A stretch of 64,000 nt of DNA, taken from NCBI RefSeq assembly GCF_030818415.1, contig NZ_JAUTAE010000001.1, positions 188,501 through 252,500 on the forward strand. The letters are read 5' to 3'. The notes under the pieces were generated by a model. The model had not been told where the DNA came from. It made no database searches and saw only the letters and a list, made by a program, of their open reading frames with translations. The DNA comes from Sphingomonas sp. SORGH_AS_0950. Lineage in GTDB: Bacteria > Pseudomonadota > Alphaproteobacteria > Sphingomonadales > Sphingomonadaceae. This document shows, in pieces, positions 1 through 8,904 of the stretch. A program made the translations under genes and the position numbers. Positions within the stretch are counted from its first letter, which is position 1, and every line of letters begins with the position of its first letter.

Positions 1-543
1 GTGCACCTGCCGCTGGTGGTGCCGCCGGTGGTGACGGGCTGGGTGCTGCTTCTGGCCTTCGGCCCCGCCGGGCCGATCGGGTCGCGGCTGGCGGCGTGGT
101 TCGGGGTGAGCGTGCTGTTCCGCTGGACCGGCGCGGCGATCGCGGCGGGGGTGATGGCCCTGCCGCTGGTGGTGCGTGCCATCCGCCTGTCGATCGAGGC
201 GGTCGATCCCCGGCTGGAGCAGGCCGCGCGGACGCTGGGGGCGGGGCGGTGGCGGGTCTTCGCGACCATCACCCTGCCGCTGTGCGCGCCGGGCGTGCTG
301 GCAGGGCTGGTGCTGGGCTTTGCGCGCTCGATCGGCGAGTTCGGCGCCACCATCACCTTCGTCTCCAACGTGCCGGGCGAGACCGCGACGCTGCCGCTCG
401 CCATCTACTCCGCGCTGCAACGGCCCGATGGCGAGGCGATGGTGTGGCGGCTGGCGGGGGTGTCGGTCGCGCTGTCGCTGGTGGCATTGATCGCGTCCGA
501 ATGGCTGGCGCGGCGGATGGGCCGGGGGCTGCATGTCCTTTGA
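1..543 (+). CDS. modB: Molybdate ABC transporter permease ModB (5' end outside window)
   Basis: Inner-membrane permease half of the molybdate importer. The visible 180 residues show several hydrophobic helices and the cytoplasmic coupling-loop signature of binding-protein-dependent permeases (EQAARTLGAGRWRVFATITLP, around residues 73-93), followed by the ModB-typical SIGEFGAT segment. The frame is open to the first base of the window and the family is usually about 220-230 residues, so the true start lies upstream and the GTG at base 1 is probably internal. The stop overlaps modC by 11 bases, indicating one operon; modA would be expected upstream. Confidence 0.88.
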   Translation: MHLPLVVPPVVTGWVLLLAFGPAGPIGSRLAAWFGVSVLFRWTGAAIAAGVMALPLVVRAIRLSIEAVDPRLEQAARTLGAGRWRVFATITLPLCAPGVLAGLVLGFARSIGEFGATITFVSNVPGETATLPLAIYSALQRPDGEAMVWRLAGVSVALSLVALIASEWLARRMGRGLHVL

Positions 544-1138
544 TATCGACGTCTCGGTCCGGCGCGGGGAGAGCGTCATCGCGGCGCGCTTTGCCACCGG
601 GCCGGGCGCGACCGTGTTGTTCGGGCCATCGGGGGTCGGCAAGACCAGCATCCTGCAGATGGTGGCCGGGCTGGTGCGGCCCGAAAGCGGCCATGTCCGC
701 GTCGATGGCGAGACATTGTTCGACGGCGCGGCGCGGATCGACGTGCCGCCCGAGCGGCGGCGGATCGGCTATGTCTTTCAGGAGCCCCGGCTGTTCCCGC
801 ACATGCGGGTGGCGGCCAATCTGCGCTATGGCATGCGGCAGGCGGGCGGCGACCGGGACGGGGTGGTCGCGATGCTGGGCATCGGCCATCTGCTCGACCG
901 CTGGCCGCGCACCCTGTCGGGCGGCGAGGCGCGGCGCGTGGCGATCGGGCGCGCGCTGCTCAGCGGGCCGCGCGTCCTGCTGCTCGACGAACCGCTCTCC
1001 TCGCTCGACCGGGGGCGGCGGGGCGAGATACTGGATGCGCTGGTGGCGGTGCGGGACACCACCGGCATCCCGATCCTGATGGTGACGCACGACCCGGACG
1101 AGGCCGAGCGCATCGCCACCGCCATCGTCCGGCTATAG
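533..1138 (+). CDS. modC: Molybdate ABC transporter ATP-binding protein ModC, short form
   Basis: ATPase subunit energising the ModB permease. Walker A (GPSGVGKT, about residues 33-40), the ABC signature (LSGGEARR) and Walker B with its catalytic Glu (VLLLDEPLS) are all present, followed by the H-loop (MVTHDPDEA). The start overlaps the 3' end of modB, which fixes it. At 201 residues it is much shorter than classical ModC (about 350), because the C-terminal Mop/TOBE molybdate-binding domain is absent: the protein stops just after the nucleotide-binding domain. It should still be a competent ATPase. Whether regulation by bound molybdate has been lost is inference. Confidence 0.85.
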   Translation: MSFDIDVSVRRGESVIAARFATGPGATVLFGPSGVGKTSILQMVAGLVRPESGHVRVDGETLFDGAARIDVPPERRRIGYVFQEPRLFPHMRVAANLRYGMRQAGGDRDGVVAMLGIGHLLDRWPRTLSGGEARRVAIGRALLSGPRVLLLDEPLSSLDRGRRGEILDALVAVRDTTGIPILMVTHDPDEAERIATAIVRL

Positions 1139-1146
1139 CGTCCGCG

Positions 1147-2037
1147 TCAGAACAGGGTGGTCAGCACCACGCCGCCGACGATCGCGATGCCCGCCAGGAT
1201 CTGACGCAGTTTCAGCGTCTCCCGGAACAGGCGATGTCCGGCCATGGCGGCGATCGGCGCTTCGATGATGCCCAGCGCGCGGACCGGGGCCGCCGGGGAC
1301 AAGGCCAGTGCGACGAACCATCCCGCCGAGGCGCAGGCCCCGCACAGCCCCGCGCCCAGCGAGGGCCGCCAGCGGCGCAGCACCTCCGCCAGCACCGCCG
1401 GATCGCGCCACGCCAGATAGAGGCCGAGCGCGACCGTCTGCATCGCCTGCACCACAGCGACGCACACCAGCGCGGCGAAGATCGGATGCACCGGGTCGAG
1501 CGCCAGCGCAGCATGGCGAAAGGCGTTGAGCGAGAAGCCGAAGAACAGCCCCGAGGCCAGGCCCAGCGCCGCTCCGATCAGCGACCCGCGCCGCTGGTCG
1601 GGCGCGGGCCAGGACAAGGCGACCAGCCCGGCGGTCGTGATCGCGACCCCGGCCCAGGCGACGCCGCTGATCCGGTCATGATAGACGATCAGGCCGAGCA
1701 GCGCGGCGAGCGGCAAGGAGCTTTGCTGGAGCGCGGTGCCCACCGCGAACCCGGCGCGGTCCATGGCGGCGAGCAGCGCGGCGGTCGCCAGCACCTGCGA
1801 CGCGGCCCCGACCGTGGCCGACAGCCAGAAGGCGCCGCCCCAATGCAGGTCGACGCCCGGCATCACGCTGTGCGCCACCACGACGAACAGCAACGAGAAG
1901 GGCAACCCGAACAGGAAACGCACCAGCGTCGCGCCCCAGGGCCCCGAGGAGGACATGACGCCGCGTTGCAGCGCGTTGCGGCCGACCTGGAAGACCGAGG
2001 CGGCGATGGTGGCGGGGATCCAGAGCAGGTTGGCCAT
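1147..2037 (-). CDS. EamA/DMT-family membrane transporter
   Basis: A 296-residue protein made of about ten hydrophobic segments arranged as two EamA repeats, the pattern of drug/metabolite exporters of the DMT superfamily. The C-terminal repeat contains the usual APVRALGIIEAPIAAMAGHRLF and LAGIAIVGGVVL elements. It is convergent with modC, whose stop lies 9 bases away, so the two are not co-transcribed. The substrate cannot be read from sequence. Confidence 0.8.
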   Translation of the reverse strand: MANLLWIPATIAASVFQVGRNALQRGVMSSSGPWGATLVRFLFGLPFSLLFVVVAHSVMPGVDLHWGGAFWLSATVGAASQVLATAALLAAMDRAGFAVGTALQQSSLPLAALLGLIVYHDRISGVAWAGVAITTAGLVALSWPAPDQRRGSLIGAALGLASGLFFGFSLNAFRHAALALDPVHPIFAALVCVAVVQAMQTVALGLYLAWRDPAVLAEVLRRWRPSLGAGLCGACASAGWFVALALSPAAPVRALGIIEAPIAAMAGHRLFRETLKLRQILAGIAIVGGVVLTTLF

Positions 2038-2114
2038 GAAGTGCTCCTACGCGGTCATGTTGCGACTGCGAAGGGGTTTGTCGGCCCGGCCCGCGCGGAA
2101 CGCGGGCGGGGGCG

Positions 2115-2309
2115 GTGTCGTTGATGGGCATCATGATGGTTATCGGATGCCTGTCGCTGATCATCCTGCCGCTGCTCGGCTTCGTGATCGGCGGCTATTA
2201 TGGTGGTGTCGCCATCGGCATCTGGGCGGCACTGGCGGGCCTCGGCCTGGCGATCCTGGCCTGCGTTATCCCGGTCGTGGCGCTGATCAAGGCGCGGCCG
2301 TCGCGGTGA
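2115..2309 (+). CDS. Small two-helix membrane protein
   Basis: A 64-residue ORF from a GTG (an ATG three codons in is an alternative start). It consists almost entirely of two hydrophobic helices separated by a Gly/Tyr turn (GGYYGG), with a short basic C-terminus (KARPSR). It is divergent from the EamA gene. No family recognised; the composition strongly suggests a real small inner-membrane protein, but the start is uncertain. Confidence 0.5.
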   Translation: MSLMGIMMVIGCLSLIILPLLGFVIGGYYGGVAIGIWAALAGLGLAILACVIPVVALIKARPSR

Positions 2310-2330
2310 GGATCACCTGACCGGAATGCC

Positions 2331-2360
2331 AAAAGGGCGGCCCGTTGCCGGACCGCCCCT
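2331..2360 (-). terminator. Rho-independent terminator of rplM-rpsI
   Basis: On the minus strand, 50 bases after the rpsI stop, a GGGGCGGTCCGG / CGGGCCGCCC-type hairpin is followed directly by TTTT. Its position after the ribosomal operon and the T-run support intrinsic termination. It may also act on the convergent small membrane gene. Confidence 0.65.
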
Positions 2361-2412
2361 TCGTGCCGTGGCAAGTCCCCGGATGGCATGGGCCATCCAG
2401 GGCAAGTCGCCA

Positions 2413-2958
2413 TTAGCGCTTCGAGAACTGGAAGCTGCGACGCGCCTTCGCGCGGCCATACTTCTTACGCTCGACGGCGCGGCTGTCGCGGGTCAGGAAG
2501 CCAGCGGCCTTGACCGGAGCGCGCAGAACCGGCTCGTACTTGGTCAGCGCCTGGCTGATGCCGTGCTTGACCGCACCGGCCTGGCCCGACAGACCACCGC
2601 CCTTGACGGTGCAGACGACGTCATACTGACCTTCGCGCTCGGTGATGCCGAACACCTGGTTGATGACGAGACGCAGCGTCGGACGCGCGAAATAGACTTC
2701 CTGGTCACGACCGTTGATCGTGATCTTGCCCGAACCCGGCTTCAGCCAGACGCGAGCGACGGCGTCCTTACGACGGCCGGTCGCATAGGCGCGGCCGAAC
2801 TTGTCCAGTTCCTGCTGACGCAGCGGGGTGGTGTTGACGCGCTCGACGGGCGCGGCGGGGGCTTCACCGGTGACGGCGGCGGGCTGCGCCGAAGCGGCGG
2901 CGGCCTGCTGGTTCAGCGTGGCGCCGAGATCGGCGAGCGACTGGCGGTTGTCGGACAT
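2413..2958 (-). CDS. rpsI: 30S ribosomal protein S9
   Basis: Small-subunit protein that reaches the P site with its C-terminal tail. The S9 core is clear ([20 protein letters not shown], then [19 protein letters not shown]) and it ends in the conserved [17 protein letters not shown], whose last residues contact tRNA. At 181 residues it carries an N-terminal Ala/Gln-rich extension of about 50 residues, common in alphaproteobacterial S9. Its ATG overlaps the rplM stop by one base (TAATG), so the pair is translationally coupled. Confidence 0.97.
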   Translation of the reverse strand: MSDNRQSLADLGATLNQQAAAASAQPAAVTGEAPAAPVERVNTTPLRQQELDKFGRAYATGRRKDAVARVWLKPGSGKITINGRDQEVYFARPTLRLVINQVFGITEREGQYDVVCTVKGGGLSGQAGAVKHGISQALTKYEPVLRAPVKAAGFLTRDSRAVERKKYGRAKARRSFQFSKR

Positions 2959-3437
2959 TATGCGCCCACCTTGTTCTTGCGGTTCATGCTCGCGATGTCG
3001 AGCACCTCGGGGTTCTGCGCGGCGTGCGGATGCTCGGTGCCGGCGAAGATGCGCAGGTTGCGCATCTGCTGGCGGCCCAGCGGACCACGGGGGATCATGC
3101 GCTCGACGGCCTTTTCCAGGACGCGCTCGGGGAAGCGGCCTTCCAGGACCTTGGCGGCGGTGATGCCCTTGATACCACCGGCGTAACCGGTGTGCTTGTA
3201 ATACACCTTCTGGCCCAGCTTGTTGCCGGTGAAGCGCACCTTGTCCGCGTTGATGACGATGACATTGTCACCGCAATCGACGTGCGGGGTGAACGACGGC
3301 TTGTGCTTGCCGCGCAGGATGTTCGCGATGATGGTGGCGGCGCGGCCGACAACCAGGCCGTCGGCGTCGACGATATGCCACTTCTTCTCCACCTCGTGCG
3401 GCTTGGCCGCCTTGGTGGTCTTCATGAGCGCCTTCAT
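2958..3437 (-). CDS. rplM: 50S ribosomal protein L13
   Basis: Early-assembly large-subunit protein. Recognisable by the [22 protein letters not shown] start, the [13 protein letters not shown] segment and the [26 protein letters not shown]-terminal region. Starting at 3437 gives [21 protein letters not shown], 159 residues; an ATG at 3425 would remove only four. The same reading frame stays open far upstream, but that extension is antisense to nothing conserved and overlaps ctaA, so it is not part of the gene. It is followed immediately by rpsI. Confidence 0.96.
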   Translation of the reverse strand: MKALMKTTKAAKPHEVEKKWHIVDADGLVVGRAATIIANILRGKHKPSFTPHVDCGDNVIVINADKVRFTGNKLGQKVYYKHTGYAGGIKGITAAKVLEGRFPERVLEKAVERMIPRGPLGRQQMRNLRIFAGTEHPHAAQNPEVLDIASMNRKNKVGA

Positions 3438-3470
3438 GGGCGTGAGACCTTTCGGTTTGAAATGCAACAC

Positions 3471-3492
3471 GCCGCCCTTTGTCTCGGGCGGC
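3471..3492 (-). promoter_or_regulatory. GC-rich hairpin between ctaA and rplM
   Basis: Perfect 7-bp arms GCCGCCC / GGGCGGC with an 8-base loop, lying 34 bases before the rplM start and 68 bases after the ctaA stop on the same strand. It has no clear T-run. It could be the ctaA terminator or part of an rplM leader; the sequence does not decide. Confidence 0.4.
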
Positions 3493-3559
3493 GCGGACGA
3501 GTGGCCAATGCTGGAGGTGCCCCAAAAAGTCAAGCAAAGCGCGGCTTTGCTGACGGGTA

Positions 3560-4615
3560 TTATAATACCTTGAGGGCGTCGGGGTGGCTGCCCAGCCGGT
3601 GCGCGGCGGCGGTCGCGGCGATCAGCAGCAGCGCGGCATTGGCCTGATGCGCCACCGCGATGTCGATCTGGACACCCGACAGCAGCGTGGCGATGCCCAG
3701 CCCGATCTGGACGACGACCAGCACGATCACCAGCCAGCCTGCGCGAAGGGCGCCGGCACGGATCGCGCGCGCCGCCATCAGCACGAGCATCGCCGCCGCC
3801 GCAAAGGCGAACCAGCGATGGATGAACTGGACGACGACCGGATTGTCGAAGGCGTTGGCGATGGCGGGCGTCATCATCGGCGTGCCCGCGGGGAACCAGG
3901 CATCGCCCATCAGCGGCCAGCTGGAAAAGGCATAGCCCGCATCCAGGCCGGCGGTCAGCGCGCCGAACATCAGCTGCACGAACAGCAGGACGAGCGCGCC
4001 CGCGCCCAGCGCCGTCAGTCGCGCCGGAGCCGCCAGCCGGTTGCGATGGAGGGCCGCCAGATCGAGCGCGGTCCAGACGATCCCCGCCAGGATGAACAAT
4101 GCGGTCAGCAGATGGACGGTCAACCGGATATGGCTGACATCGGTCCGCTCGACCAGGCCCGACGCGACCATCCACCATCCGATCGCGCCCTGCAGCCCGC
4201 CCAGCGCCAGCAGCGCGACTAGGCGCGGCTTGTACCCGGCCGGGATCGCCTTCCTCGCCCAGAACCAGATCAGCGGCAGGGCAAAGGCCATGCCGATCAC
4301 CCGACCCAGCACGCGGTGCAGATATTCCCAGAAGAAGATCGCCTTGAACCCGGCCAGCGTCATGTCGCGGTTGAAGGTCCAATATTCGGGGATGCGCTTG
4401 TAATTGGCGAACTCCGCCTGCCACTGCGCGTCGGTCAGCGGGGGGACGATGCCGGTGATCGGCTTCCATTCGGTGATCGACAGCCCGCTATTGGTCAGGC
4501 GGGTGATGCCGCCCACGATCACCATCGTCACGATCAGCCCCGCCACGGCGAACAGCCAGCGGGCAATGGCGCGGGGGCGGGCGGTGATCATGAAGGCGGG
4601 GCTCGGCTGCAGCAT
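3560..4615 (-). CDS. ctaA: Heme A synthase, COX15/CtaA family
   Basis: Inner-membrane enzyme that oxidises the C8 methyl of heme O to give heme A for cytochrome c oxidase. The 351-residue protein has eight predicted helices in two four-helix halves. It carries the family hallmark [16 protein letters not shown] near residues 36-51, plus conserved His residues in [25 protein letters not shown] and VAHQANAA that bind and exchange heme. It lies just upstream of rplM-rpsI on the same strand with a hairpin between them. The length matches alphaproteobacterial (type 2) enzymes. Confidence 0.93.
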   Translation of the reverse strand: MLQPSPAFMITARPRAIARWLFAVAGLIVTMVIVGGITRLTNSGLSITEWKPITGIVPPLTDAQWQAEFANYKRIPEYWTFNRDMTLAGFKAIFFWEYLHRVLGRVIGMAFALPLIWFWARKAIPAGYKPRLVALLALGGLQGAIGWWMVASGLVERTDVSHIRLTVHLLTALFILAGIVWTALDLAALHRNRLAAPARLTALGAGALVLLFVQLMFGALTAGLDAGYAFSSWPLMGDAWFPAGTPMMTPAIANAFDNPVVVQFIHRWFAFAAAAMLVLMAARAIRAGALRAGWLVIVLVVVQIGLGIATLLSGVQIDIAVAHQANAALLLIAATAAAHRLGSHPDALKVL

Positions 4616-4740
4616 GATGCCATCATAGGAAGCGGCGGCGGCGGCGGATAGTGGACCGAATGCCCTGTTCGCGAAAGGATGCGCGCACCGGCATGACGGC
4701 GGACCTTGCTCCCCGTGTCGCCACCACCTAAATCAACGCC

Positions 4741-5208
4741 ATGGCGCATGCGCATCAACATCAGGAACCCGAAGGCGCCGATCTGGCCGTCGCCGCGAAA
4801 GCCACGCTGGAACGCGCGGGCGAACAATGGACGTCGATGCGCGCCAGCGTGTTCGAGGCACTGGCCGGGTTCGAAAAGCCCGCCAGCGCCTATGACATCG
4901 CCGATGCCATGTCGAAGGCGCAGGGGCGGCGGGTCGCCGCGAACAGCGTCTATCGCATCCTCGACCTGTTCGTCGGCGCCAATCTCGCCCGCCGGGTGGA
5001 AAGCGCCAACGCCTATGTCGCCAATGCGCATCCCGACTGCCTGCACGACTGCATCTTCCTGGTGTGCGACAAATGCGGGCAGACGATGCATATCGACGAC
5101 GATCACCTGACCGGCGCGGTGCGCGATGCGGCGCGCGGCGCGGGGTTCCGCCCCGAGCGTCCGGTGATCGAGGTGCGCGGTCGCTGCGCGGACTGCGCCA
5201 AGGACTGA
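4741..5208 (+). CDS. zur: Fur-family zinc uptake regulator (Zur-type)
   Basis: A 155-residue metalloregulator that represses uptake genes when metal is bound. An N-terminal winged helix (ASAYDIADAMSKAQGRRVAANSVYRILDLF, about residues 46-76) precedes a C-terminal dimerisation domain. The structural-zinc cysteines are visible as CDKC (about residues 117-120) and a C-terminal CADC. A His/Asp cluster (HPDCLHD, HIDDDH) can supply sensory-site ligands. The His-rich N-terminus and the NSVYR motif favour Zur over Fur. It is divergent from ctaA. No znu genes are in the window. Confidence 0.78.
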   Translation: MAHAHQHQEPEGADLAVAAKATLERAGEQWTSMRASVFEALAGFEKPASAYDIADAMSKAQGRRVAANSVYRILDLFVGANLARRVESANAYVANAHPDCLHDCIFLVCDKCGQTMHIDDDHLTGAVRDAARGAGFRPERPVIEVRGRCADCAKD

Positions 5209-5221
5209 TCCGGCCCGCTGC

Positions 5222-5755
5222 TCAGCGCAGCATCAGCCAGCCCAGCCCGGTCAGCAGCGCCAGCGCGTAGAGCCCGCCCTGCGTGCGCATCAGATAGGCC
5301 GCCCCCAGCACCCCCGCCGCCGCCAGCGCGCAGGTGGTGGCCGGGCGCGTGCCGATCCGCTCCAGGATCAGGACCCCGCCGACCAGATTGGCACCCGCAT
5401 GGACGGCGATCCACAGATAGGACGGAAGCACGCCGATCGACCCCAGCAGCGGCATCTTGATGGTGGCATAGCCGCGCATCGTCGTGGGAAACAGGTCGGC
5501 CGCCAGGTGGAATCCGATCCCGAAACCCAGCCCCGCCGCCACCGGCCATGTCCGGGGATCGAGCATCGCGATATAGAGCGGCAGCACGCTGTGCACCACC
5601 GCGCTGCGATGCTGGAGCCGCAACGGGCTGTCGAGATCGGGAAAGGTCGTGCCCGATGCCGTCGCCAGCGCGACCGTCGCGACCATGATCCAGGGCCCGC
5701 CTCCCCCGGCGAACGCCAGGATTACCGCCAGGAGAAGAAACAGGGAGGCTGCCAT
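5222..5755 (-). CDS. YdjM-like membrane-bound metal-dependent hydrolase family protein
   Basis: A 177-residue inner-membrane protein with about five helices. Polar motifs in the membrane context (FPDLDSP, HRSAVVHS and FHLAADLF) match the conserved Asp/His pattern of the YdjM/DUF457 group of putative membrane metal-dependent hydrolases. The family has no firm biochemical role. It is convergent with zur, with a 13-base gap. Confidence 0.6.
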   Translation of the reverse strand: MAASLFLLLAVILAFAGGGGPWIMVATVALATASGTTFPDLDSPLRLQHRSAVVHSVLPLYIAMLDPRTWPVAAGLGFGIGFHLAADLFPTTMRGYATIKMPLLGSIGVLPSYLWIAVHAGANLVGGVLILERIGTRPATTCALAAAGVLGAAYLMRTQGGLYALALLTGLGWLMLR

Positions 5756-5819
5756 CCGCAGCGGCTACCCATTTGTACCCCTTTTGTCCAGCGCGTCGAA
5801 TCGGCTGCGACTCGGCGGA

Positions 5820-6350
5820 TTACAGCCATTTTTCCATGCGGATCAGCGGCACCGTGACCCCCTCGACCGGTGCGGACCGGACGGGCGCGATCACCGCATA
5901 GCCGCAGGCGCGGTAGAGCGGTTCGCCGGCCAGCGTCGCCATCATCTCCACCGAGCGGAAGCCCGCCGCCCGCGCGGCCTCCTCGCACCGCGCCAGGATC
6001 GCCCGACCCAGGCCCCGACGAACGAAATCGGGATCGGTGTACATCGCGCGGATACGCGCGGGCTGGGTCGCCGGATCGAGCAGCGCGGCGTCGCGCAGGC
6101 CCAGGCTGTGGTCGCCGCCATAAAGCGTCGCGCGGCGGCTCCATCCGCCACATCCCGCCAGCCGCCCCTCGCATTCGGCCAGCAGATAGGTGCCGTCGGC
6201 GACCAATTGCGTGTCGAGTCCCATGACCGAGCGGCTGGCGCGGATTTCGGCCGGGGAAAGAAATCCGTGCTGAAGCGTTGCGATGGCGCGGTCCATCAGG
6301 ACCGCAATGGGTTCGAGGTCCTTGGGTTCGGCCCAGCGAAAGGTAAACAT
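5820..6350 (-). CDS. GNAT-family N-acetyltransferase
   Basis: A 176-residue single-domain acetyltransferase. The acetyl-CoA pyrophosphate-binding motif A appears as VRRGLGRAILARCEEAARAAG (about residues 118-138). It follows a strand reading RIRAMYTDPDFV and precedes the EPLYRACGY motif B. The substrate is unknown. It is divergent from dxs, with 90 bases for both promoters. Confidence 0.82.
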   Translation of the reverse strand: MFTFRWAEPKDLEPIAVLMDRAIATLQHGFLSPAEIRASRSVMGLDTQLVADGTYLLAECEGRLAGCGGWSRRATLYGGDHSLGLRDAALLDPATQPARIRAMYTDPDFVRRGLGRAILARCEEAARAAGFRSVEMMATLAGEPLYRACGYAVIAPVRSAPVEGVTVPLIRMEKWL

Positions 6351-6440
6351 GTCCCGTTTCTGGCGCGATGACCGCAGACGTCAATCAAGATCCGGCCGAC
6401 GGATGCAATCGACACCACCGATTTGCTGCGATAAGCCGGT

Positions 6441-8369
6441 GTGATGGCAGATATTCCTCAGACCCCGTTGCTTGACACGGTCCACACTCCCGACGATCTG
6501 CGTCGACTGGCTCCCGAACAGTTGCGACAACTCGCCGACGAGCTGCGAACCGAGACGATTTCGGCGGTGGGCACGACCGGCGGGCATCTCGGCTCGGGGC
6601 TGGGCGTGGTCGAGCTGACGGTCGCGCTCCATTATGTGTTCGATACGCCCGCCGACCGGCTGGTGTGGGACGTCGGGCACCAATGCTATCCGCACAAGAT
6701 CCTGACCGGGCGGCGAGAGCGTATCCGCACCATCCGCCAGGGTGGTGGCCTGTCGGGTTTCACCAAGCGGACCGAGAGCGAATATGATCCGTTCGGCGCG
6801 GCGCACAGCTCGACCTCGATCTCGGCGGCGCTGGGCTTTGCGGTGGCGAACAAGCTGGCGGGAACGCCGGGCAAGGGCATCGCGGTGATCGGCGACGGCG
6901 CGATGTCGGCGGGCATGGCCTATGAGGCGATGAACAATGCCGAGCAGGCGGGCAATCGCCTGATCGTCATCCTGAACGACAACGACATGTCGATCGCGCC
7001 GCCCGTCGGCGGCCTGTCGGCTTATCTGTCGCGCATGGTGTCGAGCCGCGAGTTCCTGGGCGTGCGTGACGTGCTCAAGAAGCTCGCCAAGCGTTTCCCG
7101 CGTCCCATCCAGAAGGCGGCGCGCAAGACCGACGAATTCGCGCGCGGCATGACCATGGGCGGCACGCTGTTCGAGGAGCTGGGCTTCTACTATGTCGGCC
7201 CGATCGACGGTCATAATCTCGACCACCTGATCCCGGTGCTGGAGAATGTCCGCGACGCCGAGGAAGGCCCGATCCTGATCCATGTCGTCACCAAGAAGGG
7301 CAAGGGCTATGCCCCGGCCGAGGCGGCGGCGGACAAATATCACGGCGTCCAGAAGTTCGACGTCATCACCGGCGCCCAGGCCAAGGCGCCGCCGGGACCG
7401 CCCGCCTATCAGAACGTCTTCGGCGAGGCGCTGGCCCGCGAGGCGGCGACCGATCCGACCATCTGCGCGATCACCGCGGCCATGCCGTCAGGCACCGGGC
7501 TGGACAAGTTCGCCGTTACCTATCCCGACCGCTTCTTCGATGTCGGCATCGCCGAACAGCATGCGGTGACCTTCGCGGCGGGACTGGCGGCGCAGGGGAT
7601 GCGGCCCTTCTGCGCCATCTATTCGACCTTCCTCCAGCGCGCCTATGACCAGGTGGTCCATGACGTCGCGATCCAGAACCTGCCGGTCCGCTTCGCGATC
7701 GACCGGGCCGGACTGGTCGGGGCGGACGGGGCGACCCATGCGGGGTCGTTCGACGTCACCTATCTCGCCAGCCTGCCCAACATGGTCGTGATGGCCGCCG
7801 CCGACGAGGCGGAGCTGGTCCATATGGTCCATACCTGCGTCCATCACGACAGCGGCCCGATCGCGGTCCGCTATCCGCGCGGCAATGGCGTCGGCGTGGC
7901 GCTGCCCGAGACGCCCGAACGGCTGGAAATCGGCAAGGGCCGCGTGGTGCGCGAGGGCAAGAAGGTCGCGATCCTGTCGCTCGGCACCCGTTTGGCCGAG
8001 GCGCTGCGCGCCGCCGACACGCTGGAGGCCAAGGGGCTGTCGACCTCGGTCGCCGACCTGCGCTTCGCCAAGCCGCTCGACGAGGCGCTGATCCGCCGGA
8101 TGCTGACCACGCATGAGGTGGCGGTGACGATCGAGGAGAATGCGATCGGTGGCTTGGGCGCGCATGTCCTGACCATGGCATCGGACGAGGGGCTGATCGA
8201 CGGCGGTCTGAAGCTGCGCACCATGCGCCTGCCCGATATCTTCCAGGATCAGGACAAGCCCGAGGTGCAATATGCGCAGGCCGGGCTCGACGCCGATGCG
8301 ATCGTCGAGACGGTGCTGAAGGCGCTGCGCCACAACAGCACCCATGTCACCGAAGGCGCGCGGGCGTGA
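6441..8369 (+). CDS. dxs: 1-deoxy-D-xylulose-5-phosphate synthase
   Basis: Thiamine-diphosphate enzyme joining pyruvate and glyceraldehyde 3-phosphate, the first and controlling step of the MEP isoprenoid pathway. Full length at 642 residues. The ThDP/Mg motif is [17 protein letters not shown] with the downstream NDN. The pyrimidine-binding domain has [17 protein letters not shown] with its catalytic Glu, and [13 protein letters not shown] is also typical. The C-terminal transketolase domain is complete ([12 protein letters not shown]). Its stop overlaps the start of a small downstream membrane gene (GTGA). Confidence 0.97.
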   Translation: MMADIPQTPLLDTVHTPDDLRRLAPEQLRQLADELRTETISAVGTTGGHLGSGLGVVELTVALHYVFDTPADRLVWDVGHQCYPHKILTGRRERIRTIRQGGGLSGFTKRTESEYDPFGAAHSSTSISAALGFAVANKLAGTPGKGIAVIGDGAMSAGMAYEAMNNAEQAGNRLIVILNDNDMSIAPPVGGLSAYLSRMVSSREFLGVRDVLKKLAKRFPRPIQKAARKTDEFARGMTMGGTLFEELGFYYVGPIDGHNLDHLIPVLENVRDAEEGPILIHVVTKKGKGYAPAEAAADKYHGVQKFDVITGAQAKAPPGPPAYQNVFGEALAREAATDPTICAITAAMPSGTGLDKFAVTYPDRFFDVGIAEQHAVTFAAGLAAQGMRPFCAIYSTFLQRAYDQVVHDVAIQNLPVRFAIDRAGLVGADGATHAGSFDVTYLASLPNMVVMAAADEAELVHMVHTCVHHDSGPIAVRYPRGNGVGVALPETPERLEIGKGRVVREGKKVAILSLGTRLAEALRAADTLEAKGLSTSVADLRFAKPLDEALIRRMLTTHEVAVTIEENAIGGLGAHVLTMASDEGLIDGGLKLRTMRLPDIFQDQDKPEVQYAQAGLDADAIVETVLKALRHNSTHVTEGARA

Positions 8370-8536
8370 TCCGGGGATGGACCGCCGTCATCGTCTTCAC
8401 GACGCTGGCGGTGGTCATGATGGTGGGCGTGAATGTCCGCATGTGGCGTCGGATGAAAGCCGCCACGGCGGCGGCGAAGGCGGATGCCGAGCGGGAAGGC
8501 GATACGGTTGATCGGGGCGAACCCGCTTCGACCTGA
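8366..8536 (+). CDS. Small single-helix membrane protein coupled to dxs
   Basis: A 56-residue ORF starting with GTG inside the dxs stop (GTGA overlap), the classic arrangement for translational coupling. It has one N-terminal helix ([19 protein letters not shown]) followed by a basic then Ala/Lys/Glu-rich charged tail ([19 protein letters not shown]). No known family. The overlap and the helix-plus-tail layout argue for a real gene, but conservation has not been tested. Confidence 0.5.
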   Translation: MIRGWTAVIVFTTLAVVMMVGVNVRMWRRMKAATAAAKADAEREGDTVDRGEPAST

Positions 8537-8599
8537 CCCGGACCTCCGTTCGGTTCGATCCAAGTCCAGGGCCGAGGACATTCCATAAATGCAGCCGTT

Positions 8600-8750
8600 C
8601 CCCGGCGAAGGCCGGGGCCCAGTTTCCATGGCACCGCGATGGCGCGGGAAATTAGCGTGGGAGGCTATGCGACCGATCGGCTTTGCCTCCCACTCGCCGT
8701 CTCTATTTCCTCTCGGCTTCATCGAAACTGGGCCCCGGCCTTCGCCGGGG
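8600..8750. repeat. Paired REP-like palindromes (CCCCGGC/GCCGGGG type), inverted
   Basis: Positions 8600-8625 and 8725-8750 are perfect 26-base inverted copies of one another. Each contains a 7-bp stem, CCCCGGC/GCCGGGG, with a four-base loop. The arrangement of two inverted REPs about 100 bases apart is REPIN-like. Together with the next repeat pair it fills the gene-free stretch 8537-8904, in which I see no coding signal. The same palindrome recurs at 39071 and 58696 inside transposase genes. Confidence 0.75.
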
Positions 8751-8779
8751 TACGCCGAGTGGTGAGGTTCTTTCTTGGC

Positions 8780-8883
8780 CTTCGACTTCGCTCAGGCTGA
8801 ACGGGGCGGGGGAGTAACTGAACGGGGCGGGGGAGCGGGTGGCCACAATCCCTTCAACCCGTTCACGCTGAGCGCAGTCGAAG
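8780..8883. repeat. Second REP-like family plus an 18-base tandem duplication
   Basis: CTTCGACTTCGCTCAGGCTG at 8780 onward is inverted at 8858-8883 (CGTTCACGCTGAGCGCAGTC) with a few mismatches. This is the inverted GTTCAGCCTGAGCGAAGTCG motif common in sphingomonad intergenic DNA. Between them CTGAACGGGGCGGGGGAG occurs twice, at about 8797 and 8818. It could form a transcript hairpin after the convergent genes. Confidence 0.6.
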
Positions 8884-8904
8884 CGTGCGCCCCGCCACCC
8901 GGCG

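Noticed and set aside
2958..4469. Long frame that would make L13 a 503-residue protein
   Set aside because: Homology to L13 starts at 3437; upstream codons overlap ctaA in another frame and resemble no protein.
8780..8883. Repeats as a CRISPR array
   Set aside because: Only inverted REP-like copies and one tandem duplicate; no regular spacers and no cas genes.
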